A program made the translations under genes and the position numbers. A stretch of DNA of 64,000 bases, taken from assembly GCA_946615865.1 (NCBI GenBank), contig CAMOIJ010000002.1, positions 1 through 64,000 on the forward strand, read 5' to 3'. This document shows, piece by piece, positions 26,286-34,672 of this stretch (position 1 is the stretch's first letter; each line of letters opens with the position of its first letter). The notes under the pieces are model-generated. The model was not told the origin of the DNA. It saw only the letters and a list, made by a program, of their open reading frames with translations, and made no database searches. Origin of the DNA: an uncultured Lachnospiraceae bacterium (GTDB lineage: Bacteria; Bacillota; Clostridia; Lachnospirales; Lachnospiraceae).

Positions 26286-27050
26286 ATGATCAGGATCGCG
26301 ATTTACGGCAAGGGCGGCATAGGAAAATCCACAATGACATCCAATCTGGCGGCGGCTTTTGCCTATCTGGGCAAAAGAGTGATACAGATAGGCTGTGATC
26401 CCAAGGCGGATTCCACCATTAATCTGCTGGGCGGACAGCCATTGCAGCCGGTTATGGATTATCTGCGCGAGAAGGACGAGGAGCCGGAATCCATCGACCA
26501 GATCGCAAAAGAGGGATACGGAGGAGTACTGTGTATCGAGACAGGCGGACCTACGCCGGGACTTGGGTGTGCCGGAAGAGGAATTATCGCGACCTTCAGC
26601 CTTTTGGAGGATCTGAGACTGTTCGAGACTTATAAGCCCGACGTAGTCCTCTATGATGTTCTCGGTGATGTAGTGTGCGGAGGTTTTGCGGCGCCGATCA
26701 GGGAGGGCTATGCCCAGAAGGTGCTGATCGTAACTTCAGGTGAAAAGATGGCTCTCTATGCCGCGAACAATATTTGTACGGCGGTGCGCAATTTCGAGGA
26801 CAGGAGTTACGCCAGAGTCGAGGGCATCATACTCAACAGCAGAAATGTCGAGGGCGAGAGCAGGAAGGTGGAGGAGTTCGCGGAATTAAAAGGGCTGCCC
26901 ATTATTGCCCGCATTCCCAGGAGCGACGATATAATCCGGTTTGAGGATCAGGGAAAGACAGTGATCGAGGGAGATCCTGATCTCTTAGTGAGCCGGTGCT
27001 TTTTAGACCTGGCGAAGAAACTCATTGAACAGGAAAACGCCGGAAACTGA
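26286..27050 (+). CDS. NifH-like Fe protein (nitrogenase-type reductase, stand-alone)
   Basis: 254 residues. It belongs to the NifH/BchL/CfbC group of ATP-dependent reductases, which pass electrons from a 4Fe-4S cluster to a component-1 partner. The P-loop GKGGIGKST is at 8-16, and the cluster cysteines are intact at Cys95 (LGCAGRG) and Cys131 (DVVCGGF); GCDPKADST holds switch residues. AGGAGAG precedes the ATG. The partner is encoded next (D- and K-like domains fused). No nifE, nifN, nifB or nitrogenase structural genes are present, and it is clearly not part of a chlorophyll or F430 pathway here. The natural substrate is unknown. Confidence 0.9.
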   Translation: MIRIAIYGKGGIGKSTMTSNLAAAFAYLGKRVIQIGCDPKADSTINLLGGQPLQPVMDYLREKDEEPESIDQIAKEGYGGVLCIETGGPTPGLGCAGRGIIATFSLLEDLRLFETYKPDVVLYDVLGDVVCGGFAAPIREGYAQKVLIVTSGEKMALYAANNICTAVRNFEDRSYARVEGIILNSRNVEGESRKVEEFAELKGLPIIARIPRSDDIIRFEDQGKTVIEGDPDLLVSRCFLDLAKKLIEQENAGN

Positions 27051-27061
27051 TGGAGGAGAGA

Positions 27062-29611
27062 ATGAGCGGAGCGATTAGTCATACTGTCAGGGAACTATGG
27101 GAGATGGGAAGGGATAATATCCCACAGGACATGGTGTCTAACTCCCAGCTGATCTACAGTTCCCCGGCCACTCTGGCCTTTAATTCGCCCGGAGCAGAGG
27201 GATTCGGCGTCAAGAGGGCGGGGCTGTCAGTTCCCGGGTCGGTCATGCTGATCGTGTCCCCGGGCTGCTGCGGGAGAAACACCTCCTCTATCAGCACCAT
27301 GAAGGGTTACGAAAACAGATTTTTCTATCTGACTATGGACGAGACGGATCTGATCACCGGAAGACATCTGCGCAGGATCCCTAATGCAGTCTGCGAACTG
27401 GCGGCAGGACTTGGGAAGAAACCTTCCGTGATCATGATCTGCATAACCTGCGTGGACGCTCTCCTTGGAACAGATATGGAGCGTGTATGCAGAAAAGCGG
27501 AGAAGATGGTAAATGAAACTGTACAGGCATCTTCTGACGAGGCGGGATCTTATATCCGGGTCAGGCCGTGTTACATGTACGCGCTGACCAGGGAAGGAAG
27601 AAAGCCGCCCATGGTCCATGTAAGACAGTCCATCTATTCCCTTTTGCAGCCAATCCCCAAGAAATCCGACAGTGTCAATATTCTCGGATATTTCGCCCCT
27701 CTGCAGAAAGATTGTGAACTCAGGGAACTTCTTGGACAGATAGGGGTAAAGCAGATAAGGGAAGTATCCTCCTGCGCAGATTACGCAGAATTCGAGAAGA
27801 TGGCGGAGGCTAACTTCAACCTGATCCTCAATCCCGAGGCCAGACCCGCAGCGGGCGACCTCCAGGAGAGACTTGGAATCCCCTCCATCGAGCTTACAAG
27901 ACTTTATCAGGTCGACAGAATTGCGGCGCAGTATGACGCTTTCGCGGCGGCCCTTGGAGTCAGGTTCGACTACGGGATTTACAGAGAGAAAGCCAGAGCG
28001 GCTATGAAGAGTTTCAGGGAAATTTATCCGGAAGCGGTCTTCAGCGTCGGAGAAGCGGTAAACGCTGATCCTTTCGAACTTGCGCTCGCGCTTGTGCGGT
28101 ATGGTTTCAGAGTAAAAGAGATCTTCGGAACAATTACCGCGGATTCTTACCGCTATATCAGGCATTTGTCCAATCTTAGTCCGGAAACAAGAGTATACTC
28201 GAATCTGTCGCCTTCCATGCTGCTCTACAAAGAGGATTCAGACGAATCTGAAGCTGACAAGGGAGCGCTGCACATAGCTCTCGGCCGGGACGCGGGCTGG
28301 TATCATCCGGATTACCCCTGCCTTCTGTGGGGAGAGGACATTCAGCCCTTTGGTTTTATGGGCGTATGCCGCTTTTTCGAAGCGCTGATGGAGACCGCGA
28401 AGGGAAGAGGAAAAGATCTTTACGGTTCTGCAGTCAGACTGGTCGGCGAATATGGCGTTGACAGGGGGATCGAAGAGATCAGCCGTGAGAGTTCCATGAA
28501 TAGAACAGGGACCGCAGACATGCGGCCTAAGGGATACAGAGAAGTCCTGACGCCTTTTGCCCCTGATCAGTCCGGTGCGGTTTCCGTATTCTACGAACTC
28601 GGCGGAATCACGGTGATATGTGACGCCGGCGGCTGCACCGGCAATATATGCGGTTTCGATGAGCCCCGATGGTTCCGGGAGAGAAGCGCCGTCTTCAGCG
28701 CAGGCCTCAGGGACATGGACGCGATCCTTGGAAGAGATGAGAGACTTGTAAAGAAACTGGCGGACGCCGCCTCTTTACTGTCAGAGGACGGAAATGGAAG
28801 GGCGCCTTCTTTTGCCGCCATTGTCGGGACTCCTGTCCCTGCTGTCATAGGGACAGACTTTCGGGCGCTTGAGAGGATGTCGGAGAAAAAGGCAGGGCTG
28901 CCCTGCATCGGTATTGCCTGCGACGGGATGGAGTTCTATGACAGAGGAGCCGAGAAGGCGTATCTGGCCCTGTTTGAAAAGTTCGCGAAAAAAACAGGAT
29001 GCGGTACCCCGGCGGAGAAAAAAGGCCGTCTGGGTATTCTCGGCGCTCAGTATATGGATCTCGGAGGCATCGCTGATTACGACGCGCTCAGGGAATACGC
29101 GAAAAATGAGAACGGCAGGCAGGCGGTAATATATGGAAGCCGCGCGGATGGAACAGAAGCTTTTGCTGATCCGGCGTCGGTATGTGAGAACCTTGTTGTC
29201 ACAGTTTCGGGATATGAAGCGGCAAAGGCGCTTTTATCAAAATACAGAGTGCCTTTCTCCTGCCGCAACCCTCTTGCGGAGCGTCAGATGCGCAAGATCG
29301 CTGAGAAGAAGCGGGTTACAGGAAGAAAGATCCTGGTGGTGCACGAACAGATCACTGCGAATTCCTGCAGAAAAGCTTTGCGGGAACTCGGAGCAGAAAG
29401 TGTTGACGTTGCCACCTGGTTTATGAAAAAGGATGAACTGAGCGAAGCGGGAGATCTGCGCTTAAGTGAGGAGACAGATTTTGTCCGGGCGGTGCGCTCA
29501 GGAAATTACGACATGATCATCGCGGACCCGGTGATGCTGCCTCTGTTAAAGGGCTGTTATGACGGGGTATTCGCAGGATTGCCGCATTTCGCGGTTTCAG
29601 GGAAACTATGA
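27062..29611 (+). CDS. Tandem nitrogenase component-1-like protein (D-like and K-like domains fused)
   Basis: About 849 residues, two component-1 folds in a row. The first (to about residue 500) has SPGCCGR near residue 70 and MICITCVDALLGTD near residue 130, matching two of the usual P-cluster cysteine positions; the third is not Cys. The second (from about 515) has YELGG, AGGCTGN and FSAGLRDMDAILGRD, the component-1 signature, but VPAVIGTD lacks the later Cys. NifD and NifK are normally separate, so the fusion is unusual. A paralogous D/K pair with a different fusion lies at 34669-38090. I prefer the second ATG (MSGAIS), which has GGAGG before it. It overlaps hypF. Confidence 0.85.
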   Translation: MSGAISHTVRELWEMGRDNIPQDMVSNSQLIYSSPATLAFNSPGAEGFGVKRAGLSVPGSVMLIVSPGCCGRNTSSISTMKGYENRFFYLTMDETDLITGRHLRRIPNAVCELAAGLGKKPSVIMICITCVDALLGTDMERVCRKAEKMVNETVQASSDEAGSYIRVRPCYMYALTREGRKPPMVHVRQSIYSLLQPIPKKSDSVNILGYFAPLQKDCELRELLGQIGVKQIREVSSCADYAEFEKMAEANFNLILNPEARPAAGDLQERLGIPSIELTRLYQVDRIAAQYDAFAAALGVRFDYGIYREKARAAMKSFREIYPEAVFSVGEAVNADPFELALALVRYGFRVKEIFGTITADSYRYIRHLSNLSPETRVYSNLSPSMLLYKEDSDESEADKGALHIALGRDAGWYHPDYPCLLWGEDIQPFGFMGVCRFFEALMETAKGRGKDLYGSAVRLVGEYGVDRGIEEISRESSMNRTGTADMRPKGYREVLTPFAPDQSGAVSVFYELGGITVICDAGGCTGNICGFDEPRWFRERSAVFSAGLRDMDAILGRDERLVKKLADAASLLSEDGNGRAPSFAAIVGTPVPAVIGTDFRALERMSEKKAGLPCIGIACDGMEFYDRGAEKAYLALFEKFAKKTGCGTPAEKKGRLGILGAQYMDLGGIADYDALREYAKNENGRQAVIYGSRADGTEAFADPASVCENLVVTVSGYEAAKALLSKYRVPFSCRNPLAERQMRKIAEKKRVTGRKILVVHEQITANSCRKALRELGAESVDVATWFMKKDELSEAGDLRLSEETDFVRAVRSGNYDMIIADPVMLPLLKGCYDGVFAGLPHFAVSGKL

Positions 29612-32028
29612 TCGGAAATACAGAGAAGACGCTGAGGATAAAAGTATACGGAATCGTCCAGGGAGTGGGGTTCAGGCCTACTGTAGCAAGACATGCGGCG
29701 GCGGCAGGGATCAGAGGATCCGTCTGCAATAAAGGTCCTTATGTGGAGATTTTTGCCCAGGGCGGACAGGAGCAGGTAGACTGTTTTTTGAGTCTTCTCG
29801 AAAAGAGACCGCCTGAGAGGGCTGCAGTGCTCAAGATGGACGTCAAAAGCGCGGACAGCACGGAGCTAAGTTTCACGTCTTTCGAGATCATAGAGAGCGC
29901 TAAAACGAAGGGAGAGATCTTTATCTCCCCTGACATAGCGATCTGCGATGAATGCCGTAAGGAATTACTCGATCCGAAAGACAGAAGGTATCTCCACCCC
30001 TTTATCAACTGCACGTGCTGCGGCCCCAGGCTCACGATCCTGGAAGGGCTCCCTTATGACCGGGTCAGAACGAGCATGAAGATGTTCCCGATGTGCCCGG
30101 CTTGTGACAGCGAGTATCACTCCCCAAAGAGCAGAAGATACGATGCCCAGCCTGTTTGCTGCAATGAGTGCGGACCGGAGGTATATCTTGCCGGAGAGGA
30201 ATCTGTCAGGGGAAGTGAAGCGATCACAAGGACCCGCAGGATCATTGCGGAAGGCGGAATCGCCGCGGTCAAGGGCATAGGCGGATTCCATCTGTGCTGC
30301 GACGCGACAAACGAGGAGGCGGTGGCCAAGCTTCGTCTCAGAAAGACCAGGCCGGTTAAGCCCTTTGCCGTAATGATGCGTGACGAAGCGGCAGTGGAGA
30401 GGGAGTGCGAGATCAGTGAGGCTCAAAGAGAGATCCTAACGGGACACCAGAAACCGATCCTTCTGCTGCAGCGCAGGGAAGGAGGCAGGCTGTGTCCGTC
30501 CATTGCGCCCGGAAACCCTACTGTAGGCGTGATGCTTCCATATGCACCGGTGCAGATCCTTCTTTTCGATTATACCGACGGGATCAGTATGCCGGACTGC
30601 CTGGTAATGACAAGCGGCAACGTCTCGGGAGCGCCGATCTGCAGAGATGACAAAGAGGCTCTTTCGGAACTTGGCAGTCTCTGTGACTGTATCCTTTCTC
30701 ACAACAGGAAGATCCGGATCAGGGCGGACGACTCAGTCATGGATTTCTACGGCGGGGAGCCCTATATGATCCGCAGATCCCGGGGATACGCCCCGCTTCC
30801 ATACATGCTCTCAGCGTGGGAGGATAGTGAAAAGGAAGCAGGCGGTACAAGAGTGCTTGCTATCGGCGGCGAGCTGAAGAATACATTCTGTATAGGAACC
30901 GGCAGTCTGTTCTATCCCTCCTCCTATATTGGAGATCTCGCGGACCTTAGAAGCGTGAAAGCCCTGGAGGAGACGACGGGCAGATACGCGAATCTCCTGG
31001 AAGTGACCCCGGAGATCATTGCATGTGATCTCCATCCCAGGTACAACTCGGTAACGACTGCGGTCGAGCTGTCAGAGAAGATCGGAAAAGAGCTGGGAAA
31101 AGGTCCCCTTCCGGTAGTCAGAGTTCAGCATCACTACGCTCATGTCCTAAGCTGCATGGCTGAAAATGACTTCTCGGATCCGGTCATTGGAGTTTCCATG
31201 GACGGGACCGGATACGGGACTGACGGTACTATCTGGGGCGGAGAGATCCTGACGGCGGACTATCACGGCTTTGTCAGGGACGCCAGTATTAAACCTTTCA
31301 TTCAGGTGGGGGGAGACCTGTCCTCCACAGACGGATGGAGGATAGCGGTGTCTATGCTCCACAGTATCAGTATAGAAGAGGAAGAGGAGTCGCCGCTTAA
31401 AGATGCCCTTGCCTTGTCATCAAAACTGGCGCTGTGTACTGATAAGGAGGCTTCAGTGCTCATGAAAATGGCGGACAGAAGACTCAACGCGGTGGTCTCC
31501 ACCAGCGCGGGAAGGCTGTTCGACGCAGTGAGCGCCATATGCGGGATCTGCAGACATTCCACTTTCGAGGGTGAAGCTTCAATGGCGCTGGAATTTGCCG
31601 CAGAACGGTATGAGAAAGCAGTGCCCGGATGCAGAAATGTGGAAAGTACAGCGGATCAGACAATAAAAAAAGAAGAAGGACGCCGGATACTTCCTACAGA
31701 CGAGATTGTAAGAAGAATCACACTCGGAAAACTAAGAGGTGAGGAACCGGATAGTCTTGCGTGGCTCTTTCACAAAATGCTTGCAGACCAGATCATTTCG
31801 GCCTGTGCAGAAATCCGGGAAGAAAAAGGGATACGGGCAGCTGCCCTCAGCGGAGGATGCTTCCAGAACCGCCTGCTTCTTGACATGGTCAAAAGAGGAC
31901 TGGAGGCTGAGGGCTTCGATGTTTTGATCCATCACCTTGTACCTCCCAACGACGGAGGCATAGCGCTGGGTCAGGCGGCAGCTGCGGTACAGGCTGTCCA
32001 TGACGGGAAAGTAAATGTCATCCGTTAG
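29608..32028 (+). CDS. hypF: Carbamoyltransferase HypF
   Basis: 806 residues with all HypF parts in order: acylphosphatase domain (VYGIVQGVGFRP), two zinc fingers (CDEC/CTCCG and CPAC/CCNECG), a YrdC-like domain (KTRPVKPFAVM) and a Kae1-like domain (VQHHYAHV, SMDGTGYG, LSGGCFQNRLL). It makes carbamoyl-AMP from carbamoyl phosphate and passes the group to HypE, which becomes the cyanide of Fe(CN)2CO. The ATG overlaps the upstream stop. Finding it inside a nitrogenase-like gene set without hydrogenase subunits is unusual. Confidence 0.95.
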   Translation: MIGNTEKTLRIKVYGIVQGVGFRPTVARHAAAAGIRGSVCNKGPYVEIFAQGGQEQVDCFLSLLEKRPPERAAVLKMDVKSADSTELSFTSFEIIESAKTKGEIFISPDIAICDECRKELLDPKDRRYLHPFINCTCCGPRLTILEGLPYDRVRTSMKMFPMCPACDSEYHSPKSRRYDAQPVCCNECGPEVYLAGEESVRGSEAITRTRRIIAEGGIAAVKGIGGFHLCCDATNEEAVAKLRLRKTRPVKPFAVMMRDEAAVERECEISEAQREILTGHQKPILLLQRREGGRLCPSIAPGNPTVGVMLPYAPVQILLFDYTDGISMPDCLVMTSGNVSGAPICRDDKEALSELGSLCDCILSHNRKIRIRADDSVMDFYGGEPYMIRRSRGYAPLPYMLSAWEDSEKEAGGTRVLAIGGELKNTFCIGTGSLFYPSSYIGDLADLRSVKALEETTGRYANLLEVTPEIIACDLHPRYNSVTTAVELSEKIGKELGKGPLPVVRVQHHYAHVLSCMAENDFSDPVIGVSMDGTGYGTDGTIWGGEILTADYHGFVRDASIKPFIQVGGDLSSTDGWRIAVSMLHSISIEEEEESPLKDALALSSKLALCTDKEASVLMKMADRRLNAVVSTSAGRLFDAVSAICGICRHSTFEGEASMALEFAAERYEKAVPGCRNVESTADQTIKKEEGRRILPTDEIVRRITLGKLRGEEPDSLAWLFHKMLADQIISACAEIREEKGIRAAALSGGCFQNRLLLDMVKRGLEAEGFDVLIHHLVPPNDGGIALGQAAAAVQAVHDGKVNVIR

Positions 32029-32085
32029 TATGTTTCATAAAGATAAAGTATATAAGCGGAGGATTCCGCTCAAGGAGAGGAAATT

Positions 32086-32298
32086 ATGTGTGTAGGTCTT
32101 TCAGCAAGAGTAATCAGGATCAATGAAAACGGAACGGCGCTGGTGGACGCCAGCGGGGCCAGGAGACAGGTCTCCGCACAGCTTTTAGAAGATCTGGAGC
32201 CGGGCGATTATGTCATGGTACACGCCGGCGCGGCGATCTCAAAGATCACAAGCGATGACCAGACGGAGACAGAGGAACTTCTGGAGGAACTGTTATGA
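32086..32298 (+). CDS. hypC: HypC-type chaperone for Fe(CN)2CO assembly
   Basis: 70 residues. The essential N-terminal Cys2 is present (MCVGLS, where many homologues have MCLAIP), and the small OB-like fold ends with GDYVMVHAGAAISKI. HypC binds the iron with HypD while ligands are added, then delivers Fe(CN)2CO to a hydrogenase large subunit. No such subunit is in the window, so the client is unknown. AAGGAGAGG precedes the ATG and the gene overlaps hypD by four bases. A 57-base gap with a small hairpin separates it from hypF. Confidence 0.93.
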   Translation: MCVGLSARVIRINENGTALVDASGARRQVSAQLLEDLEPGDYVMVHAGAAISKITSDDQTETEELLEELL

Positions 32299-33356
32299 CC
32301 GTGGACAGAAATGAAGGGTCAAAAAAGAGATCGGCCCTCGATATCATCAGAAACTACAGCGGTCCCGACGTGCGGATCATGGAAGTATGCGGCACTCACA
32401 CCCATGAGATATTCCGTCTGGGGATCAGAAAGATCCTTCCGCCGTCAATACGGCTGATCTCCGGACCCGGATGTCCCGTCTGCGTGACGCCGGTGAGCTT
32501 TATCGATGAGGCAATCATGCTGGCGCTGGATCACGGATGCACGATCTGCACTTTCGGGGATCTTGTCAGGGTTCCGGGAACCGGTTCCAGTCTGCAAAAG
32601 GCCCGCGGCGCCGGCGCAAAGGTTCAGGTAGTATACTCGCCGGCAGATGCGGTGGAGTACGCGGCGAAACATCCGGAAGAACAAGTTGTTTTCCTTTCCG
32701 TCGGTTTTGAGACCACAACGCCTTCCGTATGTCTTGCGGTACAGGCTGCACAGAACGATAAACTGGATAACTTCAGTATTTTGACAGCCAATAAGACAAT
32801 GCCGGGCGCTTATGAAGCAATGAAAGACAGCACTGACTTGTATCTTTATCCGGGTCATGTCCACGCAATTGTCGGAACAGGGATCTGCGAGGACCTGGCG
32901 GCCCGCGGAGTGAGCGGCGTGTGCGCAGGATTTACAGCTTCGGAACTTGTGACCGCTCTGGCAGTCGCTGTCACGAAGTTTGAAAAGGGTGAGCCTTTCT
33001 TTGTAAACTGCTACCCCAGAGTCGTAAGAGCGCAGGGACAGCCGGCGGCAGTGCGGCTGGTGGACTCTATGATGGAGCCCTGCGACAGCGAGTGGAGAGG
33101 GATCGGTGAGATACCGATGTCAGGAATGAAACTGCGGGATGAATACTCGCAGTATGACGCGCGCGTGAAGTTCAGTCTGCCGGAAGTGAAAGGGCGGAGC
33201 AATCCCGCCTGCCGGTGCGGAGAAGTCCTTCAGGGAAAATGTCTCCCTTCCGACTGCAAAGTATTCGGCAAAGTGTGTACGCCCGAGCACCCCGTAGGAG
33301 CCTGCATGGTATCAGGGGAAGGCGCTTGTTCGGCATTCTATCTGTATGGAGGTTGA
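32295..33356 (+). CDS. hypD: HypD, scaffold for Fe(CN)2CO
   Basis: 353 residues. The conserved CGTHTHEI near residue 38, GPGCPVCVTP near residue 62, GFETTTP and the C-terminal CRCGEVLQG...CKVFG cysteine region that holds the 4Fe-4S cluster are all present. HypD and HypC form the platform where one CO and two CN are put on iron. Overlap with hypC is typical. All catalytic elements look intact, so the pathway should be active. The origin of the CO ligand in anaerobes is not established. Confidence 0.95.
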   Translation: MTVDRNEGSKKRSALDIIRNYSGPDVRIMEVCGTHTHEIFRLGIRKILPPSIRLISGPGCPVCVTPVSFIDEAIMLALDHGCTICTFGDLVRVPGTGSSLQKARGAGAKVQVVYSPADAVEYAAKHPEEQVVFLSVGFETTTPSVCLAVQAAQNDKLDNFSILTANKTMPGAYEAMKDSTDLYLYPGHVHAIVGTGICEDLAARGVSGVCAGFTASELVTALAVAVTKFEKGEPFFVNCYPRVVRAQGQPAAVRLVDSMMEPCDSEWRGIGEIPMSGMKLRDEYSQYDARVKFSLPEVKGRSNPACRCGEVLQGKCLPSDCKVFGKVCTPEHPVGACMVSGEGACSAFYLYGG

Positions 33357-33367
33357 AATAAAAGACA

Positions 33368-34378
33368 ATGATCGGTAATAACACAGTTACACTGGCCCAC
33401 GGAGCGGGCGGTAAACAGACATCGGAACTGATCGACCGCGTATTTAAGAGTCATTTCCAAAACCCTCTCTTTACTGCGGATGACGCGGCAGTCATTCAAA
33501 TGGAAAAGGGAAGGATCGCCATGTCCACAGACGGGTTTATCGTATCCCCGGCCTTTTTTGCCGGCGGAAATATCGGTAAGCTCTCGATCTGCGGAACGGT
33601 AAATGACCTCGCATGTATGGGAGCGGTGCCTAAATATCTTACCTGCGGATTTGTCATCGAGGAAGGTTTCCCCATGGACAAGCTCGAGGAGATCGCGGCG
33701 GCAATGGAGAAAACTGCAGCGGAAGCCGGAGTACAGATCGTAGCGGGGGACACCAAAGTTGCAGGAAAAGGACAGGTTGACGGCGTCTTTATCAATACCA
33801 CCGGAGTCGGGATCATCCCGGACGGAGTAAAGACTTCGGGAGCGCTGGCAAAGCCCGGCGATACGATCCTTGTGACCGGTGATATCGGAAGACACGGCTG
33901 CACCATCCTTCTCGAGAGAGATGACTACGGAATCGAGGCGGACGTAACAAGCGACTGCGCGCCTCTGTCCGGAGCTGTTCAGGCCGCGCTGAAGGCGGTA
34001 CCTGAGATTCATGTGATCCGCGATGCAACCCGCGGCGGCGTTGGAACTGTGCTCTATGAGATAGCTGCCCAGAGCGGCGTCGGCGTGAACCTCGATGCGG
34101 GCAAGATCCCGGTGGATCCGGCCGTTAAGGGAGTCTGCGGACTCCTTGGTCTTGAACCTCTGTATCTGGCATGCGAGGGAAGACTTGTTATGGTGTGCCC
34201 CGATGAGAAAGCAGATCTTCTTGCGGAAACCCTCCGAAGCTGCAAATACACAGAAGGGACGACTGTGATCGGCAGGATCACAGAAACTATGCCCGGAAGA
34301 GTGACTATGACGACGGAGATCGGCGCGCAGACTCTTCTTCCGCAGCCCGGCAACGAGCTGCTTCCAAGGATTTGCTGA
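33368..34378 (+). CDS. hypE: HypE, thiocyanate-forming partner of HypF
   Basis: 336 residues. The AIR-synthase-type fold shows AHGAGGKQTSELI at the N-terminus, VAGDTKV and DATRGGVGT. It ends in PRIC, the conserved C-terminal cysteine that receives the carbamoyl group and is dehydrated with ATP to thiocyanate, the cyanide donor. Together with HypF, HypC and HypD this makes a complete cyanide/iron branch. HypA and HypB, needed to insert nickel, are absent from the locus. Confidence 0.95.
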   Translation: MIGNNTVTLAHGAGGKQTSELIDRVFKSHFQNPLFTADDAAVIQMEKGRIAMSTDGFIVSPAFFAGGNIGKLSICGTVNDLACMGAVPKYLTCGFVIEEGFPMDKLEEIAAAMEKTAAEAGVQIVAGDTKVAGKGQVDGVFINTTGVGIIPDGVKTSGALAKPGDTILVTGDIGRHGCTILLERDDYGIEADVTSDCAPLSGAVQAALKAVPEIHVIRDATRGGVGTVLYEIAAQSGVGVNLDAGKIPVDPAVKGVCGLLGLEPLYLACEGRLVMVCPDEKADLLAETLRSCKYTEGTTVIGRITETMPGRVTMTTEIGAQTLLPQPGNELLPRIC

Positions 34379-34399
34379 TAAAACACTAAGGAGACGGCT

Positions 34400-34672
34400 A
34401 TGAGCATAGAGACGAGAGTGGCGGTGATCTCCATCATTGTCGGAAATGAGGACGCCGCGCAGAAGATCAATGAGATCCTTCACGAATACCGCGAATATGT
34501 TATCGGGAGAATGGGTATTCCTTACAGAAGTAAGGGAATCAGCATCATAAGCGTAGCTGTGGACGCTCCCCAGGAGAAGATCAGCGCGCTTTCCGGCAGG
34601 ATCGGGAGGCTCCCGGGGATAAGTGCCAAGACAGCTTATTCCAACGTGATCTCAGAGGTGGAGATAAGATGA
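34400..34672 (+). CDS. TM1266-type iron-only hydrogenase system regulator
   Basis: 90 residues with the ferredoxin-like (NikR C-terminal/ACT) fold: TRVAVISIIVGN at the front, GRMGIPYR in the middle and DAPQEKISALSGRIGRLPGI at the end. This small family is almost always found with hydE, hydF and hydG genes of [FeFe] hydrogenases and is thought to be regulatory. Its presence ties the locus to H-cluster biology. It has no DNA-binding domain visible, so it may act through a partner. It overlaps the next gene by four bases. Confidence 0.85.
   Translation: MSIETRVAVISIIVGNEDAAQKINEILHEYREYVIGRMGIPYRSKGISIISVAVDAPQEKISALSGRIGRLPGISAKTAYSNVISEVEIR

Noticed and set aside
27227-28165. 312-residue minus-strand ORF
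   Set aside because: Antisense to the tandem component-1 gene, no ribosome site.
29608-34378. Ordinary [NiFe]-hydrogenase operon
   Set aside because: No large or small subunit, no HypA/HypB and no maturation protease are present in the window.
33338-34483. 381-residue minus-strand ORF
   Set aside because: Antisense shadow of hypE with an unlikely composition rich in H, R, S and C.
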